Below the pieces are notes generated by a model. The model saw nothing but the letters and a program-made list of their open reading frames with translations. It did no database searches and had not been told where the DNA came from. A stretch of DNA of 64,000 bases from Acinetobacter rathckeae (lineage in GTDB: Bacteria > Pseudomonadota > Gammaproteobacteria > Pseudomonadales > Moraxellaceae). The DNA is taken from assembly GCF_015627125.1 (NCBI RefSeq), contig NZ_VTDO01000001.1, positions 124,001 to 188,000 on the forward strand. Reading direction: 5' to 3'. The translations under genes and the position numbers were made by a program. Below are positions 45,833 through 54,424 of the stretch, in pieces. Within the stretch, counting starts at the first letter, position 1. The number at the start of each line of letters is the position of its first letter.

Positions 45833-46690
45833 ATGACATTCAGTATAAAAAAAATTTCTCTTTTGGGGGTAATGTTAGGGTTGGCTGGCGGACTTTCTGT
45901 TACAGCACATAGTGCAGATTTGTTAGAGCGTATTAAAGCAGAGAAAACCATTACCATTGCCACAGAAGCACGTTACGCACCTTTTGAGTCAATAGAAAAT
46001 GGGAAAATCGTTGGCTATGATGTCGATTTAATGAATCATATTCTTCAAAAGAAATTACCAAATGTGAAAGTGAAACAGTTAGATGTACCATTTCAAGGTA
46101 TTTTACCTGGTCTTGATGCGAAAAAATTTGACTTTGTGGTAACTGCGGTAACTGTAAATAAACAGCGTATCGCTCACTTTGCATTTACTGCTCCAATTGC
46201 TGAATCTACAGTGGCTTTACTTAAGCGTAATGCAGACAGTACGATCACCACGTTAGATGACTTGAGTGGCAAAGTTGTGGGCTCACAAGCAGGTTCAGGG
46301 CAACTTCAGGTGCTTCAGATTTTTAATGAGCAATTAAAAGCTCGTGGTAAGCCTGGTATTAAAGAAATTAAACAATATGTGTCTTTTGATGAAGCTTATG
46401 CAGATCTAGCCAATAAACGTTTAGATGGTGTTGCTCAATCACTTTCAAATTTAGGTCCATTGATTAAGTTTCGCCCAGGTGTTTTTAGCACCCTTAAACC
46501 CATGCTTGGTCCAACCACTTATTTTGGATGGGTTGGGCGTCAAGATAAAGACAGTGCATCCTTGGTCAAACTCTTTAGTGATGGTGTGACCGAAGCCAAT
46601 AAAGATGGCACGATGAAAGCATTACAACAAAAATGGTTTGGGTTTGTAATGGATGTACCTGCAGAAAAAATGCCTGTACCTGAGCTTTAA
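45833..46690 (+). CDS. Amino-acid-type ABC transporter substrate-binding protein
   Basis: 285 aa from ATG 45833, with an excellent ribosome site (TTGGAGGAAAAT). Signal peptide ends at about ...TAHSA. The mature protein is a PBP2/SBP_bac_3 fold: ITIATEARYAPFESIENGKIVGYDVDLMNHI, PFQGILPGLDAKKFDFVVTAVTVNKQR, and GSQAGSGQL. This family binds polar amino acids and derivatives. The downstream amidohydrolase and DUF1989 protein suggest a carbamoyl-, ureido- or guanidino-type ligand rather than a common amino acid; that is an inference. Confidence 0.9.
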   Translation: MTFSIKKISLLGVMLGLAGGLSVTAHSADLLERIKAEKTITIATEARYAPFESIENGKIVGYDVDLMNHILQKKLPNVKVKQLDVPFQGILPGLDAKKFDFVVTAVTVNKQRIAHFAFTAPIAESTVALLKRNADSTITTLDDLSGKVVGSQAGSGQLQVLQIFNEQLKARGKPGIKEIKQYVSFDEAYADLANKRLDGVAQSLSNLGPLIKFRPGVFSTLKPMLGPTTYFGWVGRQDKDSASLVKLFSDGVTEANKDGTMKALQQKWFGFVMDVPAEKMPVPEL

Positions 46691-46702
46691 GAGCTTATCA
46701 TT

Positions 46703-47365
46703 ATGGTTGATTTTTTACGCTTGCTGATTGACTGGCTACCCATGCTATTAGATGGTGCAATCACAACTGCTTTATTATGTAGTGTCGCCATGGTTGCGGG
46801 TTTCTTTGTCGCAATCTTGGTTTATCTAATGCAAGTTGATAAATCGGTATACACCCGAGGGTTTTCCTCTGTGTATATCAGTATTTTTCGTGGTACGCCT
46901 GTATTAGCACAAGTACTGCTTTGTTATTACTTGCCAGGTCTATTGGATTTATCATTGCCAGGTTATGTTGCCGCCATGGTTGCACTGACATTAAATACCG
47001 CTGCATATCAGTCACAAATTTTGCGTAGTGGGTTTAATGCCATACCACAAGGCCAAATAGAAGCTGCTTTCACCTGTGGTATGACCGCACGTCAAATTTT
47101 ATGGCATGTGCAAGTCCCACAAGTGCTACGTTTAACATTACCTTCACTCATTTCAGAGTTGATTGATGTAATTAAAGCCTCTGCTGTGGTCTCTGTGATA
47201 GCCATTACAGACTTGATGAGGGTTGGGCAACAGTTAGCCTCTTCTAGCTATAAGCCATTAGAAGTCTATATTGCTATTGCTTTATCTTATTTAGTCCTCA
47301 CCAGTTTACTCTCATTACTTGGTCATTTTATTGAACAGCGTTGGTATCAAGAGGAAGGGCCATGA
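46703..47365 (+). CDS. Amino-acid-type ABC transporter permease 1
   Basis: 220 aa HisMQ-type permease with about five membrane helices. Family motifs: ISIFRGTPVLAQVLLCYY and the EAA loop QIEAAFTCGMTARQILWHVQVPQVLRLTLPSLISELIDVIKASAVVSVIAI. Pairs with the next gene to form a heterodimeric channel. Starts 12 bases after the binding-protein gene and overlaps the second permease by four bases. Confidence 0.92.
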   Translation: MVDFLRLLIDWLPMLLDGAITTALLCSVAMVAGFFVAILVYLMQVDKSVYTRGFSSVYISIFRGTPVLAQVLLCYYLPGLLDLSLPGYVAAMVALTLNTAAYQSQILRSGFNAIPQGQIEAAFTCGMTARQILWHVQVPQVLRLTLPSLISELIDVIKASAVVSVIAITDLMRVGQQLASSSYKPLEVYIAIALSYLVLTSLLSLLGHFIEQRWYQEEGP

Positions 47366-48000
47366 GTGATTTTTTACTTTATTTGCCCGATTTTGCACGT
47401 GCAATTGGTGTGACACTCAGTATCAGTTTATGTGCAGCATTGCTTGGAGCGATTATTGGCTTTACTTTTCAGGCCATTTCTCATTTACACCCATTACTAT
47501 ATGGCTTATGGCGTACTTATATTTGGTTAATTCGTGGCACGCCTTATTTAGCACAGCTTGCCATAATTTATTTTGGTCTGCCTTCAGTAGGCATTATGCT
47601 CAGTGCGGTTGAAGCCACTGTTATTTCATTGGCAATATATAGTGCAGCTTATTTTGGGGAAATATTTCGTGTGGCATGGAAGAGTGTATCTGTGGGGCAA
47701 ATAGAAGCTGCACAAGTACATCATATTTCTGCTTGGAAAATTTTTTGGCATGTTAAAACGCCGCAAGCACTCCATTTTAGCCTTCCTTTACTGGGCAATC
47801 AGATCATCTTAACCATTAAAGAGAGTGCCGTTGCCTCTGTGATTACTGTACCCGAACTTACCATGATTACAGGGCAAATAGTCGCGAATACTTATACTTA
47901 TATTATACCGTATACCTTGTTAATTATGAGTTACTGGCTGCTTGCACAAGGTGTGAGTGTATGTATTCAATTGCTTCGTCGTACGGTTTTAAAAGGATAA
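47362..48000 (+). CDS. Amino-acid-type ABC transporter permease 2
   Basis: 212 aa from ATG 47362, whose ATGA overlaps the previous stop. HisMQ-type: WLIRGTPYLAQLAIIYFGLP, then QIEAAQVHHISAWKIFWHVKTPQALHFSLPLLGNQIILTIKESAVASVITVPELT. It is the partner of permease 1 in the inner membrane. Confidence 0.92.
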   Translation: MSDFLLYLPDFARAIGVTLSISLCAALLGAIIGFTFQAISHLHPLLYGLWRTYIWLIRGTPYLAQLAIIYFGLPSVGIMLSAVEATVISLAIYSAAYFGEIFRVAWKSVSVGQIEAAQVHHISAWKIFWHVKTPQALHFSLPLLGNQIILTIKESAVASVITVPELTMITGQIVANTYTYIIPYTLLIMSYWLLAQGVSVCIQLLRRTVLKG

Positions 48001-48002
48001 TC

Positions 48003-48815
48003 ATGCATAGTCAACCGATTCTTGAACTACGCCATGTCGGAAAATCATTTTTAGATCATAAAGTGTTAACAGATATTAATTTAACGGTCAATCAGGGTGA
48101 GATTGTCACATTGATTGGGCCTTCAGGCTCTGGTAAGACCACCGCATTACGTTGCATGAATTTTCTAGAAGCTTATGACGAGGGTGAAGTGTACATAAAA
48201 GGCCAGATGCTGGGCTATAGCAGTCCTGCACGTGGCTTGAAAGACCGTGATAGTGCGGCATTGATTGCAAAGGTGCGTCAACCTTTGGCTATGGTATTTC
48301 AGCAGTTTAATTTATGGCCACACATGACGGTATTAGAAAATGTCTGTGCGGCATTGATTCTTGGTCAAAAAATGCCTAAAGAGCTTGCCAGAGAAAAAGC
48401 ATCCAAGGCTTTGGCTCAGGTGGGTATGGAGAAAAAAGCATTATCTCGTCCAGCCCAACTGTCAGGTGGCCAGCAACAAAGAGTGGGTATTGCCCGTGCA
48501 CTGGCTTTAGAGCCTGAGTTAATGCTCTTAGATGAGCCAACATCGGCATTAGATCCTGAGCGGGTAGAGGAAGTTGAAGAGGTTATACAATCTCTTGCGA
48601 ATGAAGGTATGACCATGGTGATGGTCACGCATGAGATGTCATTTGCTGCAAAAATTTCATCGCGGATTGTTTTTATGGCCGATGGCGGCATCATTGAAAG
48701 TGGTTCGCCTCATATGCTTTTTCATCAGCCTAAAACTGAGCGTCTGAAAAACTTTCTCGCACCTTGGTTTAAACGCTCGCGCATATTTGCTGAACAGGGA
48801 GTCAGTGATGTCTGA
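48003..48815 (+). CDS. Amino-acid-type ABC transporter ATPase
   Basis: 270 aa from ATG 48003 (AAAGGATAATC upstream). Walker A GPSGSGKT at 39-46, Q-loop VFQQFNLWPHMTVLENV (typical of HisP/GlnQ), signature LSGGQQQR, Walker B ELMLLDEPTSALDPE, and the switch His in VMVTHEMSFA. It ends seven bases inside the next gene, so the two are coupled. Confidence 0.92.
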   Translation: MHSQPILELRHVGKSFLDHKVLTDINLTVNQGEIVTLIGPSGSGKTTALRCMNFLEAYDEGEVYIKGQMLGYSSPARGLKDRDSAALIAKVRQPLAMVFQQFNLWPHMTVLENVCAALILGQKMPKELAREKASKALAQVGMEKKALSRPAQLSGGQQQRVGIARALALEPELMLLDEPTSALDPERVEEVEEVIQSLANEGMTMVMVTHEMSFAAKISSRIVFMADGGIIESGSPHMLFHQPKTERLKNFLAPWFKRSRIFAEQGVSDV

Positions 48816-50049
48816 AAATACGCCTGTACACATTGCATCGAAGGTGAGCAAACAACGTTTGTTAGATCAATTAAAACAATTGGCATTCTTTGGTGCTTTA
48901 GATAACGGTGGTGTTGATCGTCAAGCACTTTCTAAAATAGAAATACAGGCACGACGTTGGTTAATTGACTGGGCTTATAGCTTGGGCTGTAAGGTTTTTA
49001 CAGATGAGTGTGCCAATTTATTTATTCGTCGTGAAGGACAGCAGGACTTACCTCCTGTGGTTACTGGCAGTCATATTGATACTCAGCCTTGTGGTGGTAA
49101 TCTAGATGGCTGTTATGGCGTGATTGCTGGTATGGAATGTCTTGCTATTTTGAATGAAATGAAAATCACTACCTGTAGGCCTATTGAAGTGGTGGTCTGG
49201 ACAAATGAAGAAGGGAGTCGCTTTTCACCAGGTGCTATGGGGTCGAGTTGCTATGTGAAGCCTGAACTTTTACAAAGCTATTTAACGCATAAAGATATAA
49301 ATAACATCACACTGAAGCAAGCACTTCAACAATGTCATCAGCATTTTTCAGATCTACCTCGGCGAAGTCGTGTGCCATTTTTTTCTTTTATTGAGTTACA
49401 TATAGAGCAAGGACCTGTTTTAGAAACTGAGAACCGACCACTTGCTGTCGTGAATGGGATTCAAGGTGTACGTTGGTACGAAGTCACCTGTTTAGGTGAG
49501 TCTGCCCATGCAGGTACAACACCAATGCCCATTCGCCAAGATGCCATGACGTTGGCACGTTTCACGGTAGATCAAATTGAGCAATCTGTGTCCCATCTAC
49601 CGGTAGATGAGTTGCGTCTTACTTTTGGTCGTTGGGACATCAAACCAAATGCAATTAATACCATTGCATCTCGTGTGACATTCACATTGGATTTTCGCCA
49701 TGCCAACCCCGATGTATTGGCTGAATTTGATTTGATAATACAGCAATGCATGGGCGATAACATTCAAATCAAAGCCATATTTGACCATGAGCCTGTGGCT
49801 TTTGATACAGCACTTTTATCAAGGCAATGCGCAACTGCCAAAGCACTGCATATTGATCACCTGAGCCTGATGTCTGGTGCTTTCCATGATGCGATGCATT
49901 TGGCAGAACATTGCCCAACCAGCATGTTTTTTGTTCCGAGTCATCGTGGTATTAGCCACAACCCTGCTGAATATACCCACCCCGACCACCTACATTTGGG
50001 TGCTCAAGCTTTGGCTTATTGTCTAGCTGAGTTAGCCAATCAAGATTAA
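48808..50049 (+). CDS. M20 amidohydrolase (allantoate / N-carbamoyl-amino-acid hydrolase)
   Basis: 413 aa from ATG 48808 (GGGAG upstream). The di-metal site is complete: His89 in GSHIDTQ, Asp100 in GGNLDGCYGV, Glu134/Glu135 in WTNEEGSRF, His198 in IELHIEQGP and His384 in RGISHNPAE. The dimerisation lid contains GESAHAGTTPMPIRQDA. These signatures define the AllC/HyuC/beta-ureidopropionase group, which splits a carbamoyl or ureido group into amine, CO2 and ammonia. The exact substrate is not predictable. Coupled to the ABC ATPase and followed by the DUF1989 gene. Confidence 0.88.
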   Translation: MSENTPVHIASKVSKQRLLDQLKQLAFFGALDNGGVDRQALSKIEIQARRWLIDWAYSLGCKVFTDECANLFIRREGQQDLPPVVTGSHIDTQPCGGNLDGCYGVIAGMECLAILNEMKITTCRPIEVVVWTNEEGSRFSPGAMGSSCYVKPELLQSYLTHKDINNITLKQALQQCHQHFSDLPRRSRVPFFSFIELHIEQGPVLETENRPLAVVNGIQGVRWYEVTCLGESAHAGTTPMPIRQDAMTLARFTVDQIEQSVSHLPVDELRLTFGRWDIKPNAINTIASRVTFTLDFRHANPDVLAEFDLIIQQCMGDNIQIKAIFDHEPVAFDTALLSRQCATAKALHIDHLSLMSGAFHDAMHLAEHCPTSMFFVPSHRGISHNPAEYTHPDHLHLGAQALAYCLAELANQD

Positions 50050-50060
50050 GGAGTTATATT

Positions 50061-50765
50061 GTGAATATCCCAACAACCTATCCTATGTGTTGTAGTAAAG
50101 ATAATGGTGATGCATTAGGTCTTAACCAAAGTTTATCTTCAGCGATTTCTAATGATGGCAACCCAACCCTTGAGCATGTATATACTGTTCCTGCCCGTTG
50201 TGGTTGTGCAGTGCGTTTGAAAAAAGGGCAAATTATTCGTATAGTCAATACCTTTGGAACACAGGTCTGTGATACTTGGTTGTTTAATAGTGATGATCTT
50301 AGTGAGTTTTCATCAATGGAGCATACCCGTGCATATATTGATAAAATTATACCTAAAGAGGGAGATGCTTTAGTCACTAATCAACGCCGTCCTATTGGTA
50401 CTTTGCTCACAGATACATCACCAGGCATTCACGACACTTTAATTGCCGCCTGTGATCTACATCGTTATACCAATTTAGGGGTTTCAGGGTATCATGACAG
50501 CTGTGCAGATAATATGCGATTAGCACTAAAAGCCATTGGTTTACGTGCAAAAGAAGTCCCACAACCATTAAACTTGTGGATGAATATTCCTGTGAATCCA
50601 GATAACACGATTTCGTGGTTGCCGACAGTGAGTAAAGCTGGAGATTATATTGAAATTAGGGCTGAGCTCAATTGTGTTGTAGTGATGTCTGCTTGTCCAC
50701 AAGATATTATTCCAATCAACAACTGTACACCACAACCGGTACATTTTCAGGTTATGAATGAATAA
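50061..50765 (+). CDS. DUF1989 (urea carboxylase-associated / carboxyguanidine deiminase-type) protein
   Basis: 234 aa from GTG 50061, with AAGGAGTTATATT upstream. Family hallmarks: VPARCGCAVRLKKGQIIRIVNTFGTQVCDTWLFN, PGIHDTLIAACDLHRY and GYHDSCADNMRLAL with conserved Cys131 and Cys148, then LNLWMNIPV. DUF1989 proteins were named for association with urea carboxylase; the CgdA/CgdB members are now known as carboxyguanidine deiminases. No urea or guanidine carboxylase is present here, so this member probably acts on a different amidino or ureido compound. A Cys-rich start (MCCS) is unusual. Confidence 0.82.
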   Translation: MNIPTTYPMCCSKDNGDALGLNQSLSSAISNDGNPTLEHVYTVPARCGCAVRLKKGQIIRIVNTFGTQVCDTWLFNSDDLSEFSSMEHTRAYIDKIIPKEGDALVTNQRRPIGTLLTDTSPGIHDTLIAACDLHRYTNLGVSGYHDSCADNMRLALKAIGLRAKEVPQPLNLWMNIPVNPDNTISWLPTVSKAGDYIEIRAELNCVVVMSACPQDIIPINNCTPQPVHFQVMNE

Positions 50766-50779
50766 TTCGCTTTAAGCTT

Positions 50780-50810
50780 AATGTGTCCAATCGTGATTTT
50801 TGGACACATT
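50780..50810 (+). promoter_or_regulatory. Stem-loop between DUF1989 and regulator genes
   Basis: Perfect 11-bp inverted repeat AATGTGTCCAA / TTGGACACATT with a 9-base loop. No T-run follows on the plus strand, so it is either an imperfect terminator, an attenuator lowering regulator expression, or an operator. Confidence 0.55.
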
Positions 50811-50851
50811 GCTGTTTAGGTACAGCATATAAAAAAGGAAACGTTAGTGGA

Positions 50852-51415
50852 ATGGAACTGTCAAATCTAGGTCTAAGAATTCGTCATGCACGCTTAACGC
50901 AAGAAATGACATTAAAAAAATTAGCACAAAATGTAGGTTGTTCGGAAAGTTTACTCTCAAAAATCGAAAATGAAGTAGCAACCCCCTCTCTAGCCATGCT
51001 ACACCGCCTCGCTACAGCACTAAATACCAATATTTCAGATTTAATGGCAGAAAACTGGATTGTTGACTCTCCAGTGATGAAAGCAGACCAGCGTTTGCGT
51101 AAACGGTTTGTACACAGAAATAAAAAAGGTGGTATAGAACTTGAAAACTTAACACCGCATCATAAAAGTAGTTTATTACAAGGAAATATACATATTATTG
51201 AGCCTGGCGTTGCTAGCGATGGACAAATTGAACATCAAGGTGAAGAAATGGGGTATGTATTAGCGGGAGAGATTGAAATTTATCTTGCGGATCAAACCTA
51301 TGCACTTACGATAGGCGACTCATTCTATTTTCCAAGTAATATACCACATGGTTATAAAAATATAGGTATAACAATTGCGAAAATATTATGGGTAAATACA
51401 CCTGTAACATTTTAG
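50852..51415 (+). CDS. XRE-cupin transcriptional regulator
   Basis: 187 aa from ATG 50852. N-terminal HTH_3 (LGLRIRHARLTQEMTLKKLAQNVGCSESLLSKIENEVATPSLAMLHRLATAL), a linker, then a C-terminal cupin (EHQGEEMGYVLAGEIEIYLADQTYALTIGDSFYFPSNIPHGYKN) that would sense a small ligand. This PuuR-like class regulates catabolism of amines and amino acids. A GTG at 50783 would put the start inside the stem-loop and is rejected. Last gene of the locus and probably its local regulator. Confidence 0.88.
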   Translation: MELSNLGLRIRHARLTQEMTLKKLAQNVGCSESLLSKIENEVATPSLAMLHRLATALNTNISDLMAENWIVDSPVMKADQRLRKRFVHRNKKGGIELENLTPHHKSSLLQGNIHIIEPGVASDGQIEHQGEEMGYVLAGEIEIYLADQTYALTIGDSFYFPSNIPHGYKNIGITIAKILWVNTPVTF

Positions 51416-51569
51416 TAAGTGAGCTTAAAAAATATTAGATAACCCTGATCGTGGATAATTGTATTATTTAAAAACAAAGGATTAGCACCATAAGTTGAGG
51501 AACTATAAATGACTCATCTTTCTCATTCTTATGACAGATATTACTGCTTTTTTGTACCAAGTTGATGAT

Positions 51570-52964
51570 TTAAATGATTGGCTGTGATTTTTGTTTTAAT
51601 CTAAAAAAGATAAAACTTGCAATGCAGGTCATAAATCCTAAACACACGAAAGTATATTGAAAAGACTGTAAGATATGCATTTTTCCGTACATCTGGGTAA
51701 AGGTGTTGAGTGCAACACTGGCCAAAGCAATGCCCATGCTCATAGAGAGTTGTTGTATCACAGACAGTATGCTGTTGCCTTGACCTGCTTTTTCATGCGA
51801 GAGGTCTTTAATGGTGACTGTATTCATGGTGGTAAATTGTATTGAATTTACAATGCCAAATAGAAAAAAGTGAATCACTTGCCACCATATTGGGGTGTTG
51901 GCAGAAAGGAGGGCAAAACTCATCATGCCTAACCCAACCAATAGGGTGTTGACTGTGAGGATATTACGATAACCAAAACGGCCAACTAAGCGGGTGATGT
52001 ACTTTTTAATCAGCATTGAACCCAGTGCTAAAGGAATCATCATTAAACCCGCAATGGTCGGATTTAAATTGAGTACGATTTGAAGCATGAGTGGTAATAA
52101 AAATGGAATTGCACCATTGCCTAAACGAGCAAAAAAATTACCTAGAATACCCACTCGAAAACTACGTACATTAAAAATATCTGCAGCAAAAATAGCATTT
52201 GAGTTCTTCATGGCATGAAAGCGATAAATCACAGCAGAAACAATAGCCAGACCAAGTAATATAAAAATACTGTTCATATTGGCATGAGACTCAGTCAAAT
52301 GCTCGAGTAAGAAAGACAGACTAAGCATGGTGGTTGCGATTAAAACAAAGCCAATATAGTCAAAAGGCTTCAGTTGAGTCTCAACCAGATCTGGAAAGAT
52401 TTTGAGGGTGAAAAGTGCTCCAACAAGTCCTATAGGAACATTCATTAAAAATATCCAATGCCAACTTGTCCATTCAACCAATAGTCCACCTAAACTCGGC
52501 CCAATTAAAGGCCCAATAAGTCCTGGAATGGTGACAAAACTTAATGCTGCCAGCAGTTGTGTTTTGGGCATGACTTTAAGCAGAGTTAAACGCCCTACAG
52601 GTTGCAATAATGCACCACCAATGCCTTGAAAGACACGTGCAATGATCAGTTGGGTTAAATTATGCGATAAAGCACAGGCAATCGATGCGGTGCTAAATAG
52701 AATAATGGCCACAAAATATGTTTTTTTTAAGCCATATTTGTCTGTTACCCAGCCACTGATTGGAATGGTCACGGCCATGGCTAAAACATAAGCCACCACA
52801 ATGGCATGCATGTTGAGCGGGTCTTCATGCAAATTGAGGGCAATTTGTGGTAGGGCAGTATTAATAATTGTACTGTCGAGTTGTTGCATGAAAAATCCAA
52901 TCGCAACCAACCATAAAATTGCACGATATTGCTTTTCTATAGGTTGGTGTTGATTTGTTTTCAT
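51570..52964 (-). CDS. MFS drug-efflux transporter, DHA2 family (MdtD-like)
   Basis: 464 aa with about 14 hydrophobic segments. Motifs: FFMQQLDSTIINTALPQIA (DHA2 motif D1), GWVTDKYGLKKTY (motif A), IARVFQGIGGALLQPVGRL (motif B/C-like), and PGLIGPLIGPSLGGLLVEWTSWHWIFLMNVPIG, closest to E. coli MdtD. It is a proton-driven exporter; substrates cannot be named. It is convergent with the XRE-cupin gene and transcribed toward it. Confidence 0.86.
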   Translation of the reverse strand: MKTNQHQPIEKQYRAILWLVAIGFFMQQLDSTIINTALPQIALNLHEDPLNMHAIVVAYVLAMAVTIPISGWVTDKYGLKKTYFVAIILFSTASIACALSHNLTQLIIARVFQGIGGALLQPVGRLTLLKVMPKTQLLAALSFVTIPGLIGPLIGPSLGGLLVEWTSWHWIFLMNVPIGLVGALFTLKIFPDLVETQLKPFDYIGFVLIATTMLSLSFLLEHLTESHANMNSIFILLGLAIVSAVIYRFHAMKNSNAIFAADIFNVRSFRVGILGNFFARLGNGAIPFLLPLMLQIVLNLNPTIAGLMMIPLALGSMLIKKYITRLVGRFGYRNILTVNTLLVGLGMMSFALLSANTPIWWQVIHFFLFGIVNSIQFTTMNTVTIKDLSHEKAGQGNSILSVIQQLSMSMGIALASVALNTFTQMYGKMHILQSFQYTFVCLGFMTCIASFIFFRLKQKSQPII

Positions 52965-53028
52965 GGTTATTCTCTTGTGTGTAATAAGCCATTTACTTAT
53001 TTATAAATGACCGTATCTAAATATGTTG

Positions 53029-53757
53029 TTATTTAGGTCTTGCAACATCACCTTGTAAATGTGTTGGTAACTCAAGTACAGATAATGTTTGCTCTTCTTC
53101 TAAACTTTGAGGTCTGGCAATGACTAACGCTTGGTATGTATTTTCATCAACTGCAAGACTGTTCACCACTTGAATGCCCGTAGCCAATTTTGTTAATGGT
53201 TCAGGTGCTGTACCTACGCCTTCAATTAGGTGTAGCCATTGTTTCGGTTGTGCTTTAAACCATAAGCGTGCAATGACTTCTTGCCCTAAATAACAGCCTT
53301 TATCGTATTGAATGCCGTGTCGTTGATGTAAACGAAGCTCTTGAGGCTGAAAAGCATGTGCAGTGGCTTGGGTAATCCATGCTTGGCCATCTGTAATGGC
53401 TTCATGTTGCCATGCCACAATATCAGTTTTTTCTGCTGAAAATACAGTGCTGTGTTGTTTTAGTGTTGGAAAAACTTCGCCAACTGCACTGAGGGTAATT
53501 TTGGCGAATGCACCATATTTTCGAATGTGTTGTTCAAAGTCAGTAGCTTGATCTGAACTTACTGTTATTTCAAAATGTTCTGAAGATATTTTTTTGAGCC
53601 AAAGACCAAATTGAATACGTCCTTTAAGGTCACAAATCACAGTATATTGTGTAAAACTTTCTTCTAAACGCTCTACATGTATGGTGACTTGTCCTTGTAA
53701 AAATTTGGTGGCATCTGCACCAATGAAACTGTATTGAGTAAATGAAAGTGTGCTCAT
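53029..53757 (-). CDS. ygfZ: Folate-dependent Fe-S cluster protein YgfZ
   Basis: 242 aa, GcvT-like fold. The diagnostic K-G-C-Y-x-G-Q-E motif is present as DKGCYLGQEVIARL, with the essential cysteine. QYSFIGADATKFLQGQVT at the start and GRIQFGLWLKK in the middle match YgfZ. It binds tetrahydrofolate and helps repair or assemble Fe-S enzymes such as MiaB. Shorter than E. coli YgfZ (326) but like other Acinetobacter-type members. Single gene. Confidence 0.88.
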   Translation of the reverse strand: MSTLSFTQYSFIGADATKFLQGQVTIHVERLEESFTQYTVICDLKGRIQFGLWLKKISSEHFEITVSSDQATDFEQHIRKYGAFAKITLSAVGEVFPTLKQHSTVFSAEKTDIVAWQHEAITDGQAWITQATAHAFQPQELRLHQRHGIQYDKGCYLGQEVIARLWFKAQPKQWLHLIEGVGTAPEPLTKLATGIQVVNSLAVDENTYQALVIARPQSLEEEQTLSVLELPTHLQGDVARPK

Positions 53758-53994
53758 TTTAAATCTCTATTCATGCGTTATTTGCCTTATTTTGTCGGAT
53801 TCTACAAAAAAAATCAGCCGTTTATTGTGAATGATGATCCTTTAATGTAGCTGAAATAAAAATTAAAAATAAAATGGTTACAATATAATCACTTTTAAAA
53901 AGTTGCATCAGGCTTTATATTAAAAACTAGCACAACAAGTTGTGTAAGCAGATCATATAAAGAATTGAATTAAATTAAATAATGAGGTGGGCAT

Positions 53995-54336
53995 ATGTCA
54001 GGTTGTTATGAGATTTCAAAAGCAAAAGATGGTCAATTCCGTTTTGTACTCAAAGCGGGTAATGGGGAAGTCATTTTAACGAGTGAGCTATATAAAGCGA
54101 AAGCTTCGGCACATACGGGCATTAGTTCAATCCAAAAAAACTCAGGTGATGATACAAAATATGATCGTCTAGAAGCAAAAAATGGTAAGGCATACTTTAA
54201 CCTAAAAGCAGCCAATCACCAGATTATTGGTACAAGTCAAATGTATGCAACTGTGGCATCTCGTGATCATGGCATTGAGTCCGTAAAGAAAAATGGCCCA
54301 ACTGAGAAAATTAAAGACCTAACGGTTGCAGAGTAA
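53995..54336 (+). CDS. yegP: YegP family protein (DUF1508, two repeats)
   Basis: 113 aa. Two tandem DUF1508 repeats: GCYEISKAKDGQFRFVLKAGNGEVILTSELYKAKASAHTGISSIQKN and YDRLEAKNGKAYFNLKAANHQIIGTSQMYATVASRDHGIESVKKN, each ending in I-x-S-(I/V)-(Q/K)-K-N. Small soluble protein, function not established. Ribosome site AGGTGGG at good distance. Single gene with a strong terminator. Confidence 0.9.
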   Translation: MSGCYEISKAKDGQFRFVLKAGNGEVILTSELYKAKASAHTGISSIQKNSGDDTKYDRLEAKNGKAYFNLKAANHQIIGTSQMYATVASRDHGIESVKKNGPTEKIKDLTVAE

Positions 54337-54356
54337 TTGACAGATGAGATTGCGAT

Positions 54357-54392
54357 AAAAAAACCTCGCTTTATAAAGCGAGGTTTTTTATT
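54357..54392. terminator. Bidirectional terminator between yegP and the NCS1 gene
   Basis: AAAAAAACCTCGCTTT-ata-AAGCGAGGTTTTTT; long perfect stem with A/T-runs on both sides. Confidence 0.9.
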
Positions 54393-54424
54393 GGGTTGCA
54401 TTTTAGTAGTGGTACTTTAGAGGT

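Noticed and set aside
51509-51565. 18-codon frame (MTHLSHSYDR...) with a reasonable AGGA site between the XRE-cupin and MFS genes
   Set aside because: Too short to judge; no following gene it could control on the same strand. Worth noting only if ribosome profiling shows it.
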